Source: Christensenella sp. UBA2853
GTDB taxonomy: Bacteria > Bacillota > Clostridia > Christensenellales > Aristaeellaceae
Length of the DNA stretch: 64,000 nucleotides
Direction of reading: 5' to 3'
NCBI GenBank assembly: GCA_002350845.1
Contig: DEFL01000027.1
Coordinates: forward strand, 28,245-92,244
Below are positions 52,388 to 60,173 of the stretch, in pieces. Each line of letters starts with the position of its first letter. The stretch's first letter is position 1. The translations under genes were made by a program, and so were the position numbers. The notes below the pieces were generated by a model. It had not been told where the DNA came from. It ran no database searches and saw only the letters and a list, made by a program, of their open reading frames with translations.

Positions 52388-53482
52388 TCATGAATCCGTT
52401 CTCAGATTCTTATACACCTGGACAATGAAATCCTGTGCATTCGTGACAATGCTGCGTGCAGACAGGCTGCCTCGGTCTGCCAGTTTCCTGACCATGAATT
52501 CCGAGATATCCACGACATAAAAATAGATTTCTCTCACCGACCCATCTTCCATCACCCGGTATGAAGGCGTCATATTGCCGACTGCAATGGAATGAAGCAT
52601 CGTCGCCATACAGATCACGGTGGTCGCATGACGTGTCAGTTCCCTCATCCGGTCCTGGGCTGCATAGACATCACCAATCGTTTCCGGCAGCGGTCCGTCG
52701 TCCCGGATGGACCCGCCCAGAACAAACGGAACATTCTTTTCAACACAGGAACTGATGATCCCATCGTTGATCTTTTCCTCCCGGATGAATTGTTCAATGG
52801 ATCCACTGGCTCTCACCCGGTTGAGTGTGTCCAGATGATTGTAATGGCCAAGCGGCTGGTTTTCCTGTGTATAAATATCCTGTCCCAGTGCGGTTTTCAG
52901 ATAGGCTCCTTCCAGATCATGCGTTGCCAGTGCATTGCCTGCGAGCAGTCCATGCACATAGCCTTCCCGGACAAGCCCTGAAAAAGCAGCTCTTGAATCA
53001 TGGTCAAAGGTACATGCGGGGCCCATCACCCAAAGGATATTTCCATGATGTTTTTCATAGCGCAGAAGTTCGTACAGATCATCATAATCTCTGGAGAAAG
53101 ATGTTTCCCTGCTTCTTCCCGTCCGAAACGCAAAGACATCTCCTGACTCTCCCTTGTCAGCAAAGCCATACGGCCAAACCAGAATTCCTTCCGAACCGTC
53201 CTCCGTTCGGCCAACGGCAACCAGATCTCCCTTGCGCAGGTTCCTGAATTCAACAGCATCCATTCGGCCGTCATGATAGACCGCCACACAGTCCATGCGG
53301 CTGTCCTGCGCGAGAAGCCACTTCCCGCAAACACGGTAATACTCCGGATAAATACTTGTCGCATGATATCCGTCAGGTGCAACCCCGTCCCGTGGAGCCG
53401 CCTGCAGAACTACATCCGGAGCATACATCAGTATCGCCTGTTCAAAATCAGGAGCCTTGTATTTTCTCAGCGTGAATGTCAT
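52388..53482 (-). CDS. LOR/SDH-domain protein (TIGR00300 type), candidate ornithine cyclodeaminase
   Basis: 364 residues. The segments GPACTFDHDSRAAFSGLVREGY, LLAGNALATHDLEGA, GSIRDDGPLPETIGD and MLHSIAVGNMTPS (each part of the conserved core) match the LOR/SDH family, whose members include the C-terminal part of cyanobacterial ArgZ/AgrE with ornithine cyclodeaminase activity. The family also includes sequences annotated as saccharopine-related. The exact reaction here is inferred. No arginine genes are adjacent. It is 32 bases downstream of the HAD gene, probably in one unit with it. Confidence 0.75.
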   Translation of the reverse strand: MTFTLRKYKAPDFEQAILMYAPDVVLQAAPRDGVAPDGYHATSIYPEYYRVCGKWLLAQDSRMDCVAVYHDGRMDAVEFRNLRKGDLVAVGRTEDGSEGILVWPYGFADKGESGDVFAFRTGRSRETSFSRDYDDLYELLRYEKHHGNILWVMGPACTFDHDSRAAFSGLVREGYVHGLLAGNALATHDLEGAYLKTALGQDIYTQENQPLGHYNHLDTLNRVRASGSIEQFIREEKINDGIISSCVEKNVPFVLGGSIRDDGPLPETIGDVYAAQDRMRELTRHATTVICMATMLHSIAVGNMTPSYRVMEDGSVREIYFYVVDISEFMVRKLADRGSLSARSIVTNAQDFIVQVYKNLRTDS

Positions 53483-53514
53483 TTTCCATTCCTCATTCCA
53501 GGCACTGTCCGATC

Positions 53515-54330
53515 TTAACGTATGATGTTATAGATTTCTCTTACATCGCGAAATGTATAGGTTGGGTGAACAGAGTCCTTCAGGATGTCTTCGACCGTGG
53601 ACTCTCCCGAAAGAACAGCGATGGAAGTCACACCGGCATTGACTCCTGCCGCAATATCCGTGTAAAGCCGGTCCCCCACTACAACAGTCTCTTCTGCAGA
53701 CCTGTGTTTTTGTTCACGGACAATATCAATCATCGTCGGTTCAGGTTTCCCAATGAATTTTGGATATTTGCCTGTGGCATTCTTGATCATGCTGCAGATG
53801 GACCCGCAGTCTGGGACAAAGCCGAAAGATACGGGATATACCCAGTCAGGATTCGTTGCAATATACACAACATCCTGCAGGGTCAGGATTTCACAGGTGT
53901 TGCGCAGTTTCTGTGATGTCAGTTCCATGTCAAATCCCATCAGCACAATGTCAACAGGTTCGACCTGCTCGGTCACATCAATTCCGGCATTCTGCAGTTC
54001 CAGAATGAGACTTCTGGTTCCTTCGCAGTACACTTTTGCCCCGGGATAGTTTTTCTGAAGAAAGAGAATCGTTGCCTGCGCAGAGGTAAAGAAATTCTCC
54101 TTTTCTGCCCGGATGCCCATGCGATGGACCTTGTTGAGGTAATCCACAACAGACTTCGATGAATTGTTGGTAATGAAAACATACTCTCCGCCACTATCCG
54201 TGATGGCCCGAAGGAAATCAAGGGTGCCCTCAAAAATCTGCTCTTCCTGATAGATCGTCCCATCCATATCCAGCAGCCAAAGCCTTTTTTCCCTGAGGTC
54301 AGATGCGTTTTTTCCAAAATAATCCAGCAT
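53515..54330 (-). CDS. HAD-superfamily phosphatase, NagD-like
   Basis: 271 residues. Motif I LLDMDGTIY near residue 22, motif II ITNNSS, and motif IV GDRLYTDIAAGVNAG are those of class IIA HAD phosphatases (NagD/AraL/4-nitrophenylphosphatase). It likely hydrolyses sugar or nucleotide phosphates. ATG 54330 is preferred because GGAGG lies five bases upstream. Confidence 0.9.
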   Translation of the reverse strand: MLDYFGKNASDLREKRLWLLDMDGTIYQEEQIFEGTLDFLRAITDSGGEYVFITNNSSKSVVDYLNKVHRMGIRAEKENFFTSAQATILFLQKNYPGAKVYCEGTRSLILELQNAGIDVTEQVEPVDIVLMGFDMELTSQKLRNTCEILTLQDVVYIATNPDWVYPVSFGFVPDCGSICSMIKNATGKYPKFIGKPEPTMIDIVREQKHRSAEETVVVGDRLYTDIAAGVNAGVTSIAVLSGESTVEDILKDSVHPTYTFRDVREIYNIIR

Positions 54331-54561
54331 ATATCCTCCAGTCATTCCTTCATCCATCAACATTCACCAGCTCATCAGAGCATAAATGCCTGTCTGTACC
54401 TTTGGGGATCATGGGATTGGAAATACCCATCACTTCATAATCATATCACGCCTTGTCCGTTCTGTCCATTTGCGCAGGGATTTCACGGACGCACTGTTCT
54501 TCAGGTCTGATCATTCCGACTTCTTTCGGATAATGCATACATCTCGTGTTTGTTTTTGAAA

Positions 54562-54582
54562 AAATTACGTTTTACGTAATTT
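54562..54582. promoter_or_regulatory. Operator 1 of the S24 repressor operon
   Basis: AAATTACGT-TTT-ACGTAATTT is a perfect 9+3+9 inverted repeat ending three bases before the -35 hexamer of the downstream gene. The core ACG-N-CGT recurs in operator 2, so the encoded repressor is the natural candidate ligand. Confidence 0.8.
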
Positions 54583-54585
54583 GTA

Positions 54586-54613
54586 TTGACATCATTTACG
54601 TTTCGTGTATAAT
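54586..54613 (+). promoter_or_regulatory. Promoter of the S24 repressor operon, with operator 2 in the spacer
   Basis: TTGACA (54586-54591), 16-base spacer, TATAAT (54608-54613). The spacer contains ACG-TTT-CGT (54598-54606), a second copy of the operator core, so repressor bound there would exclude RNA polymerase. Confidence 0.85.
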
Positions 54614-54642
54614 ATAGCCATCAGATCCACGAGGTGATCACG

Positions 54643-55473
54643 ATGGCCAAGAATTCCGGCAGCCTGCATTTCCTTCCCGATTCTTTTCGTGTCGATAAGG
54701 CTCGGGAACAGAATCTGATCGGCTGTAAAATCTCTGCTGCCCGGCGCAGCGCTCATATGAAGCAGGCTGAGCTGGTTCAGAAACTGACACAATACGGAAT
54801 CCATATTACGGTCACTTCTTTACATCGGTGGGAGGTTGGAGAAAACGTCCCCTCTGGATATCAGCTGCTTGCTCTCTGTCATGCCCTGAATATCACAGAC
54901 GGTCTCCAGGCTTTCACCGGAGTCATTGCACAGCGCAGTGATCCGCTGAATCGTGCCGGTCGGCAGTTAGTCAACGATTATGAGCAAATGCTGATTGATT
55001 CCGGTCGCTACGAACCCGTCAAACGCCCCCAGCGCACGAAAGTTCACATGCCGGTTCTTCGTTCTGTCCTCGTCAACATCAACAAAGCTTCTGCCGGAAG
55101 CGGCGATTATCTGAATGAAGAGGCTTTCGAAACCCGCCAGCTTCCCGAAACACTGATTCCCGATGAACCTTTTGATTTCGCAGTACAGGTTGACGGAAAC
55201 AGTATGGAACCCAGTTTTATGAACGGGCAGTATGTTTTTGTAAAAACCTGTTCTCACCTGTATCCCGGTGAGATTGGACTGTTTATCGTCGACGGCGACG
55301 GTTATATCAAAGAATATGATGAAGAAACGCCCGATGAATCTGATGAGTATCTTTCCAGTGACGGTGTCCTTCATATGCAGCCTGTTCTTGTTTCCCATAA
55401 TCCTGATTACAAGCCCAGAAAAATCACTTCCGATCAGGACTTCCGTATTGTCGGAAGAATCGTCACCCGTTAA
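54643..55473 (+). CDS. XRE-family repressor with S24 (LexA-like) autoprotease domain
   Basis: 276 residues. N-terminal XRE helix-turn-helix (about 24-90) and C-terminal S24 peptidase domain (about 150-270). The catalytic pair is S187 (GNSMEP) and K223 (GYIKEYD), and the candidate cleavage bond is A151-G152 (ASAGSG). Spacing of 36 and 36 residues is close to LexA (bond to Ser 35, Ser to Lys 37). RecA-stimulated self-cleavage after DNA damage is therefore expected. ATG 54643 follows GAGGTG by six bases. Promoter and paired operators directly upstream suggest autoregulation. It heads a five-gene run ending at 56957. Confidence 0.92.
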   Translation: MAKNSGSLHFLPDSFRVDKAREQNLIGCKISAARRSAHMKQAELVQKLTQYGIHITVTSLHRWEVGENVPSGYQLLALCHALNITDGLQAFTGVIAQRSDPLNRAGRQLVNDYEQMLIDSGRYEPVKRPQRTKVHMPVLRSVLVNINKASAGSGDYLNEEAFETRQLPETLIPDEPFDFAVQVDGNSMEPSFMNGQYVFVKTCSHLYPGEIGLFIVDGDGYIKEYDEETPDESDEYLSSDGVLHMQPVLVSHNPDYKPRKITSDQDFRIVGRIVTR

Positions 55474-55519
55474 TCATGCCCGGACAATCTGATCTGCCTG
55501 TAAAGGAGGTTCATGGTCT

Positions 55520-55726
55520 ATGTACAGCACCTGTTCATTCTGCGGATTGACCTTTCAGAACCATCCCAACCGGACCGACTGCCCATACTGCCGTTCGACT
55601 TACCTGCTTGAGGCAACCCCCATGGAGATTCTTCTCGAGCAGCACGCTCACGACAAAATGCCTGATTCACTTTTCCCCGGACTGGCCGGATGCCTGAGTT
55701 CTTCAGACGAACATTCTGCAGCCTGA
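55520..55726 (+). CDS. Small zinc-ribbon protein in S24 operon
   Basis: 68 residues. C5-x2-C8 and C21-x2-C24 form a compact zinc ribbon (CSFC, CPYC), followed by a helical tail. No other domain. AGGAGG lies about ten bases before the ATG. Located 46 bases after the repressor gene; a role in DNA or protein binding is inferred from the zinc ribbon only. Confidence 0.75.
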   Translation: MYSTCSFCGLTFQNHPNRTDCPYCRSTYLLEATPMEILLEQHAHDKMPDSLFPGLAGCLSSSDEHSAA

Positions 55727-55756
55727 TCCTGACTGTCATACAAGGAGGAATTCACC

Positions 55757-56101
55757 ATGCTGAAAATCTACGATCCTTCCCTTCACATTTCCCTTTCCTG
55801 CAATGATCAGGATTATCTTTCTGCGCTCCGGCTCTTTGAATCGGTCTGTGCGCCTTCCATCTTTCCGTATGTTCATCAGATTTCCAGAGATGCCCTCGGT
55901 CAGATGCAGCAGAAATGGTTTGCCCGCTGCCTTCAGGAAATTCTTGCTTTAAACGGTGATCCGCATTTCTTCCCTGTTCCGATCAACAGCTGGGTAAAAA
56001 TGGCAGAACAGTCCATCGAACAGGAAGCACACGATCTGTACCTTTCTTCCCGTCCTCATATTGCTGTGCCTCAGTATACTGTTTCCCGTTCTATCGCCTG
56101 A
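55757..56101 (+). CDS. Unknown protein in S24 operon
   Basis: 114 residues, not recognised. Mainly helical with aromatic residues (PYVHQISRDALGQMQQKWF); no membrane segment or signal peptide. AGGAGG is seven bases before the ATG. It is enclosed between the zinc-ribbon and SRAP-like genes with spacings of 30 and 14 bases, so it almost certainly belongs to the same damage-responsive unit. Confidence 0.75.
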   Translation: MLKIYDPSLHISLSCNDQDYLSALRLFESVCAPSIFPYVHQISRDALGQMQQKWFARCLQEILALNGDPHFFPVPINSWVKMAEQSIEQEAHDLYLSSRPHIAVPQYTVSRSIA

Positions 56102-56115
56102 TCTCGGAGGTTGCC

Positions 56116-56748
56116 ATGCTTTCAATTCACCTTGATGATGGCAAAGAGCTTCAGTCAATCTATCGGCATATCAACCAGGACATGGTCAAAAAATGGTATT
56201 CCAAGGGAATTCATGCTTTCCCGATTGGGGAAGTCAAACCAAGCGCACTTCTCCCGTCCATTGCACGCGGCCGTTCCGGAGATATCCATATTGTTCCTAT
56301 GCTTTGGGGAATGACATTTCCTCCTGTACCCGGAAAAACAACAGGGCAGTTCGTTTATGAACTGCCCACAGATGTTTCACCTGATCAAAAAACCAGACTG
56401 TGGTCATTTCACCGCTGTCTGGTTCCTATGTCCTGGTATTATGAAGCTGAAGTCCTCTTCAATCAGACCACCGGCAAATATGATCCAGGGACCGGACGGT
56501 TTCTCTGCCAGCCCGCAGGATCTGATTTCAGCTATCTCGCCTGCGTGTATCATCTCGAAGAAGGATATCCGACCTTTGCCGTCTGCACATGTTTCTCCTG
56601 TATGAATACGTTTCCACGAATGCCGGTCATTTTCGGAAAAGATGATGTCCACGCCTGGCTTTCTCCGGATATCCATCCGGAGTCTCTTTTTCGCCATCGA
56701 TTCATGTCCATTGTCACCGATTATGAAGCATTCCCTGCCTCATCTTGA
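56116..56748 (+). CDS. Divergent SRAP (HMCES/YedK-like) protein lacking catalytic cysteine
   Basis: 210 residues. Recognisable SRAP elements are FPIGEVKPSALLP (for the YPT-APV segment), the MLWGM segment, RCLVPMSWYYEAE with E110, and RMPVIF. The family's Cys2, which forms a covalent link to abasic sites, is missing: the protein begins MLSIH. The NARxE DNA-binding motif and the His before RMPVI (here PRMPVIF after TF) are also absent. It may bind damaged DNA without cross-linking, or have another role. GGAGG precedes the ATG by six bases. Co-transcribed with the S24 repressor. Confidence 0.78.
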   Translation: MLSIHLDDGKELQSIYRHINQDMVKKWYSKGIHAFPIGEVKPSALLPSIARGRSGDIHIVPMLWGMTFPPVPGKTTGQFVYELPTDVSPDQKTRLWSFHRCLVPMSWYYEAEVLFNQTTGKYDPGTGRFLCQPAGSDFSYLACVYHLEEGYPTFAVCTCFSCMNTFPRMPVIFGKDDVHAWLSPDIHPESLFRHRFMSIVTDYEAFPASS

Positions 56749-56774
56749 CCGATCTGCGTGAAGGGAGTTCTGAA

Positions 56775-56957
56775 ATGCAGTTTTATATTTGCGTGCGATG
56801 TGGATATACATTTCCCTCACCGGAAGTTCCCATCGCATGCCCGGATTGCGGAAAAAAACTCGTACGAATGGCAACAGCCGATGAAACAGTCAAAAAACTG
56901 GCTGTGCAAATGGAAGAAGATCTATATCTGAAAGATCATCCTTACGAAATATCCTGA
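56775..56957 (+). CDS. Small rubredoxin-like zinc-ribbon protein in S24 operon
   Basis: 60 residues. C6-x2-C9-G and C22-P-x-C25 form a rubredoxin/FmdB-like knuckle, followed by an acidic helix. ATG 56775 is preferred because AAGGGAG lies seven bases upstream; the frame is open ten codons earlier. It is the last gene of the run. No terminator with a T-run is obvious after it. Confidence 0.72.
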   Translation: MQFYICVRCGYTFPSPEVPIACPDCGKKLVRMATADETVKKLAVQMEEDLYLKDHPYEIS

Positions 56958-57170
56958 AATGCTGAAAAAACTTTCTATGTTGGTATCAGCAAAAGAATCC
57001 CGACAGGTGTCTTTCGTCAGCTTTCCACTGGCTCGAGACCGCCCGTCGGGATTATTACTATCTATCTGACCATAACCAGTTGCAGAACAATTCATCTGCA
57101 GATCAGCCGACCTGCCTGCTCCACCAATCAATGACCTGCCGTTTTCGTGTTCTCAGATGCATCGACACGT

Positions 57171-57416
57171 TTACTTTGTTTTTCTGCCTCTCATTTTTGT
57201 TTCTGCATGTTTTTCCTCGGGAGATACAAACTCAATGATCAGCTTCATACCCATTCCCTGAGCAATGCGTTCAAGGATTTCAATCGATGGATTTCCGCTT
57301 TCTCCTTCTACCCGGCTGATATCCGACTGAGCCATTCCGCTTAATTCTGCAAGCTCTTTCTGAGTCAGTCCTTTTTCTCTTCTTGCTTTACGAATCACAG
57401 GTCCCGCCAGATTCAT
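57171..57416 (-). CDS. XRE-family HTH regulator (HigA-antitoxin-like)
   Basis: 81 residues. Single helix-turn-helix (GLTQKELAELSGMAQSDISRVE) with a following IEILERIAQGMGMKLIIEF segment, as in HigA-type antitoxins and small repressors. ATG 57416 has AAGGGG upstream. The ATG overlaps the stop of a preceding open frame without a start codon (57413-57601), which may be a decayed partner. The gene points toward the end of the S24 operon. Confidence 0.8.
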   Translation of the reverse strand: MNLAGPVIRKARREKGLTQKELAELSGMAQSDISRVEGESGNPSIEILERIAQGMGMKLIIEFVSPEEKHAETKMRGRKTK

Positions 57417-57601
57417 AGGCCTATCCCCTTCACAATTTTGTGCAGCACCTTCCAATTGTCACTTCTTTTCCCGTCGATGAATGTCATACTGATTTTCCAT
57501 ATGCCAAAGCAGAGTGATTCTCCATCAAAACAGCGATTAATGAAGTACTGTGCCTTGCTCGATTCATTGACGCTTTCAGCCTTTCTGCCATCCCTTCCAT
57601 G
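57413..57601 (-). pseudogene. Possible decayed partner gene upstream of XRE regulator
   Basis: A 62-codon open stretch with no ATG, GTG or TTG near its beginning ends in TGA that overlaps the XRE gene ATG as ATGA. This is the coupling expected for a toxin-antitoxin pair. The peptide (with LCFGIWKISMTFIDGKRSDNW) is not assigned to a toxin family. It could also be chance. Confidence 0.25.
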
Positions 57602-58027
57602 TCATCAAGGCATGCTAACAGTGGTTAGTGCACTATATATATATTATCACATTTTCTATTTCCATACAATTCAAACCCAGATCTTTTCCGAAGATCATAT
57701 GGATTTTCTACATTCGCCCATTGATCCATCTTTGTCTGCTTTTGGCGTATTTGATCGAATCTGACAACTTTTCAATCCAAAAGCTCTTTATTTATTGTCA
57801 AAATAGGATTATTGTGTCAATAGTACTCATTTATCTGTCAATCTGGACTGATGATCCTCACTCTGCTTTTCAACAGTCCTTTCATCCAGCTACACGTCCA
57901 GCTTTCCACTCCGTTGCAAACCTTTCACGAAGAACAACCAGCGACAGTAACTTTTTCTATTTGTAAGACAGCATCCTGACCGCAGAAAACCTTGCACGCA
58001 ATCAACTGCAAGTGGGGGGAAACAGCC
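57602..58027. other. AT-rich spacer before the AraC-type gene
   Basis: Visibly richer in A and T than its surroundings, with a TATATATATATTATC run at 57640. Two plus-strand frames here encode low-quality sequence and are not supported. The stretch probably holds the promoter of the gene at 58028. Confidence 0.5.
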
Positions 58028-59011
58028 ATGAAGACGTCTCCAGATATCACCAGAAATATCTACTACCGGCATTTTGACATCACCGGTGGTTTTCCTGTTA
58101 TCGGGCTTTTGGGCAACAACTGGCAGATTTCTCCTGAACCGGCTACCCGCCTTCATTTTCACAACTGTCTCGAAATTGGTTACTGTTACAAAGGAAGTGG
58201 ACATCTGTATGTCGGTGATGAGACTGTTTCCTTTTCTTCCCCTTCCATACAGATCATTCCGCCCAACCTTCCCCATATTAATCAGGCCGATCCGGGACAG
58301 GATCTCCGTGCAAAATGGCTCTATACAGATCCTTCCCTTCTCCTCCCCTCACTTTCCCCGCATCTGGCCAGCGAACTGAGAGACTATCTAAACCATCTTT
58401 CAGGCCATTCATGTGTCATTGACGGAAATCAGCATGAGGAAATGCTCTATATTCTCCGCATGATTACCCGCGAAATGGAGGAAAGAAGGCCACATTACCA
58501 GTCGGTTGTCCGTGAGCTGCTCCACACCTTCTTTCTGCTTCTCCTGCGTGATACAGATCATCCGTCATCGGCATCGTCGGATGCCACCATGCGCATCGGT
58601 GTGATTCTTCCTGCCATATCCTATGTAGCGGAAAACTACATGAATGAAATTGATATGGACACCCTCGCCAGAACCTGTCATTTGTCTGTTTCTCATTTTC
58701 GCCGCATCTTCAAACAGATTCTGGGACTTCCTCCTCTTGAGTATATACAGACTGTCCGCATTGAGAGGGCTCGTGTACTTCTGTATAACCATGATCTTTC
58801 CGTGACCGAAATCGGCATGCAGGTTGGCTTCAGCACACCGTCTTCCTTTATCCGTCAGTTTCATCAACTGTATGGTCTTTCCCCAGGGCAATGGCGGAAA
58901 AAGGCACACAGTGAAGAAAACCCGGCGGTGCTGGAATATTTCCGGCAGATGCCCTCTTCCAGTCAGCAGTTTTTCCCTCAGGAGTCTGATCTTCCCCGGC
59001 ATATTCCCTGA
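58028..59011 (+). CDS. AraC-family transcriptional regulator
   Basis: 327 residues. Cupin-like N-terminal domain (about 30-110; FHNCLEIGYCYKGSGHLYV, then PPNLPHINQ), helical linker, and a C-terminal pair of HTH motifs (about 205-300; MDTLARTCHLSVSHFRRIF and VTEIGMQVGFSTPSSFIRQF). The last 30 residues are a Pro/Gln-rich tail. ATG 58028 has GGGG about nine bases upstream; an ATG 12 codons earlier is less likely. It may control the aldo/keto reductase gene 80 bases downstream. Confidence 0.92.
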   Translation: MKTSPDITRNIYYRHFDITGGFPVIGLLGNNWQISPEPATRLHFHNCLEIGYCYKGSGHLYVGDETVSFSSPSIQIIPPNLPHINQADPGQDLRAKWLYTDPSLLLPSLSPHLASELRDYLNHLSGHSCVIDGNQHEEMLYILRMITREMEERRPHYQSVVRELLHTFFLLLLRDTDHPSSASSDATMRIGVILPAISYVAENYMNEIDMDTLARTCHLSVSHFRRIFKQILGLPPLEYIQTVRIERARVLLYNHDLSVTEIGMQVGFSTPSSFIRQFHQLYGLSPGQWRKKAHSEENPAVLEYFRQMPSSSQQFFPQESDLPRHIP

Positions 59012-59091
59012 AATGCGTTTACACTCTCTTCTCTCGTATATGGTTCCAGCAGGTTTCCAACCTGAACAATATTGCTAAGGAGGTTTTCTCT

Positions 59092-60084
59092 ATGAACTGG
59101 CAGCCCTGTGATCAGCGCTATGAAAAACTCACCTACCGCCGCTGCGGCAACAGCGGCATCCAGCTTCCGGCCCTTTCTCTGGGGTTATGGCATAATTTCG
59201 GCAATATCACGCCGTTCAGCGTACAGCGTGACCTGCTGAGAACTGCTTTTGATTCGGGCATCACGCACTTTGATCTTGCCAATAACTACGGCCCGCCTGA
59301 TGGCGAAGCAGAGCGCAACTTTGGAGAACACTTTCTTCGTGACTGGAAACCGTACCGTGATGAGCTCATCATCTCCACCAAGGCCGGTTACGGCATGTGG
59401 CCCGGTCCGTACGGCGATCACGGAAGCCGTAAATATCTGATCGCCTCTCTGGATCAGTCGCTCCAGCGCATGCACCTGGACTATGTGGACATTTTCTATC
59501 ATCATCGTCCCGACCCGGATACCCCGCTCGAAGAGACCATGTCCGCGCTCGATCATATTGTCCGCTCAGGCAAAGCATTGTATGTCGGCGTTTCCAATTA
59601 CCCCGCTGAACTGGCGGACAGGGCATTCTCCATGCTCAAAGAAATGGGCACGCCCTGCCTGATTGAGCAGCCCAAGTATTCCATGTTTGAGCGCTGGATC
59701 GAAGGCGGACTGACCGACGTTCTGCGGAAGCACAAAGTGGGGTGTATCGCATTCTGTCCCCTTGCCAGCGGTCTGCTGACCAATCGGTACATCAACGGTA
59801 TCCCTGCTGATTCCCGTGCTGCCCATGACCCGCGCTTCCTGAAGCCGGGAGCCATCACCCCCGAAGTCCTTTCCAAAGTCATCAAACTCAACGCCCTTGC
59901 CGAAGAACGCGGCCAGAAGCTCAGCCAGATGGCGCTTGCCTGGGTTCTGCGTGATCCGGTCGTCACCTCTGCCTTGATCGGTGCAAGCAAGCCTGAGCAG
60001 ATTCTGGAGAATGTCCAGTGTCTCCAGGCCGGTCCTTTCACGCAGGAAGAGCTGGACAGAATCGATCAGATCCTGGCCGAGTAA
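59092..60084 (+). CDS. Aldo/keto reductase, YghZ/Gpr-like
   Basis: 330 residues. The catalytic tetrad is seen in FDLANNYGP (Asp, Tyr), STKAGYGM (Lys) and YHHRPD (His). WPGPYGDHGSRKYLI and the LSLGLWHNFG start match the YghZ group, which reduces L-glyceraldehyde 3-phosphate and methylglyoxal with NADPH. AAGGAGG lies upstream. The gene follows an AraC regulator and ends at a strong terminator. Confidence 0.93.
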   Translation: MNWQPCDQRYEKLTYRRCGNSGIQLPALSLGLWHNFGNITPFSVQRDLLRTAFDSGITHFDLANNYGPPDGEAERNFGEHFLRDWKPYRDELIISTKAGYGMWPGPYGDHGSRKYLIASLDQSLQRMHLDYVDIFYHHRPDPDTPLEETMSALDHIVRSGKALYVGVSNYPAELADRAFSMLKEMGTPCLIEQPKYSMFERWIEGGLTDVLRKHKVGCIAFCPLASGLLTNRYINGIPADSRAAHDPRFLKPGAITPEVLSKVIKLNALAEERGQKLSQMALAWVLRDPVVTSALIGASKPEQILENVQCLQAGPFTQEELDRIDQILAE

Positions 60085-60105
60085 TCTTTGCCAATCTCTA
60101 TAAAG

Positions 60106-60155
60106 AAAGAGCGGATGCGGATCAACCATTCATTGATCCGCATCCGCTCTTTTTC
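60106..60155. terminator. Strong terminator between aldo/keto reductase and cysteine desulfidase genes
   Basis: A 20-bp perfect stem (60106-60125 and 60133-60152) with a seven-base loop, followed by TTTTT on the plus side and TTTCTTT on the minus side. It serves both convergent genes. Confidence 0.95.
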
Positions 60156-60173
60156 GTGTGTGAACAACAGGCT

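Noticed and set aside
57438..57966. Two plus-strand open frames in the AT-rich spacer
   Set aside because: Composition is that of random AT-rich sequence, with no binding site and no recognisable protein features.
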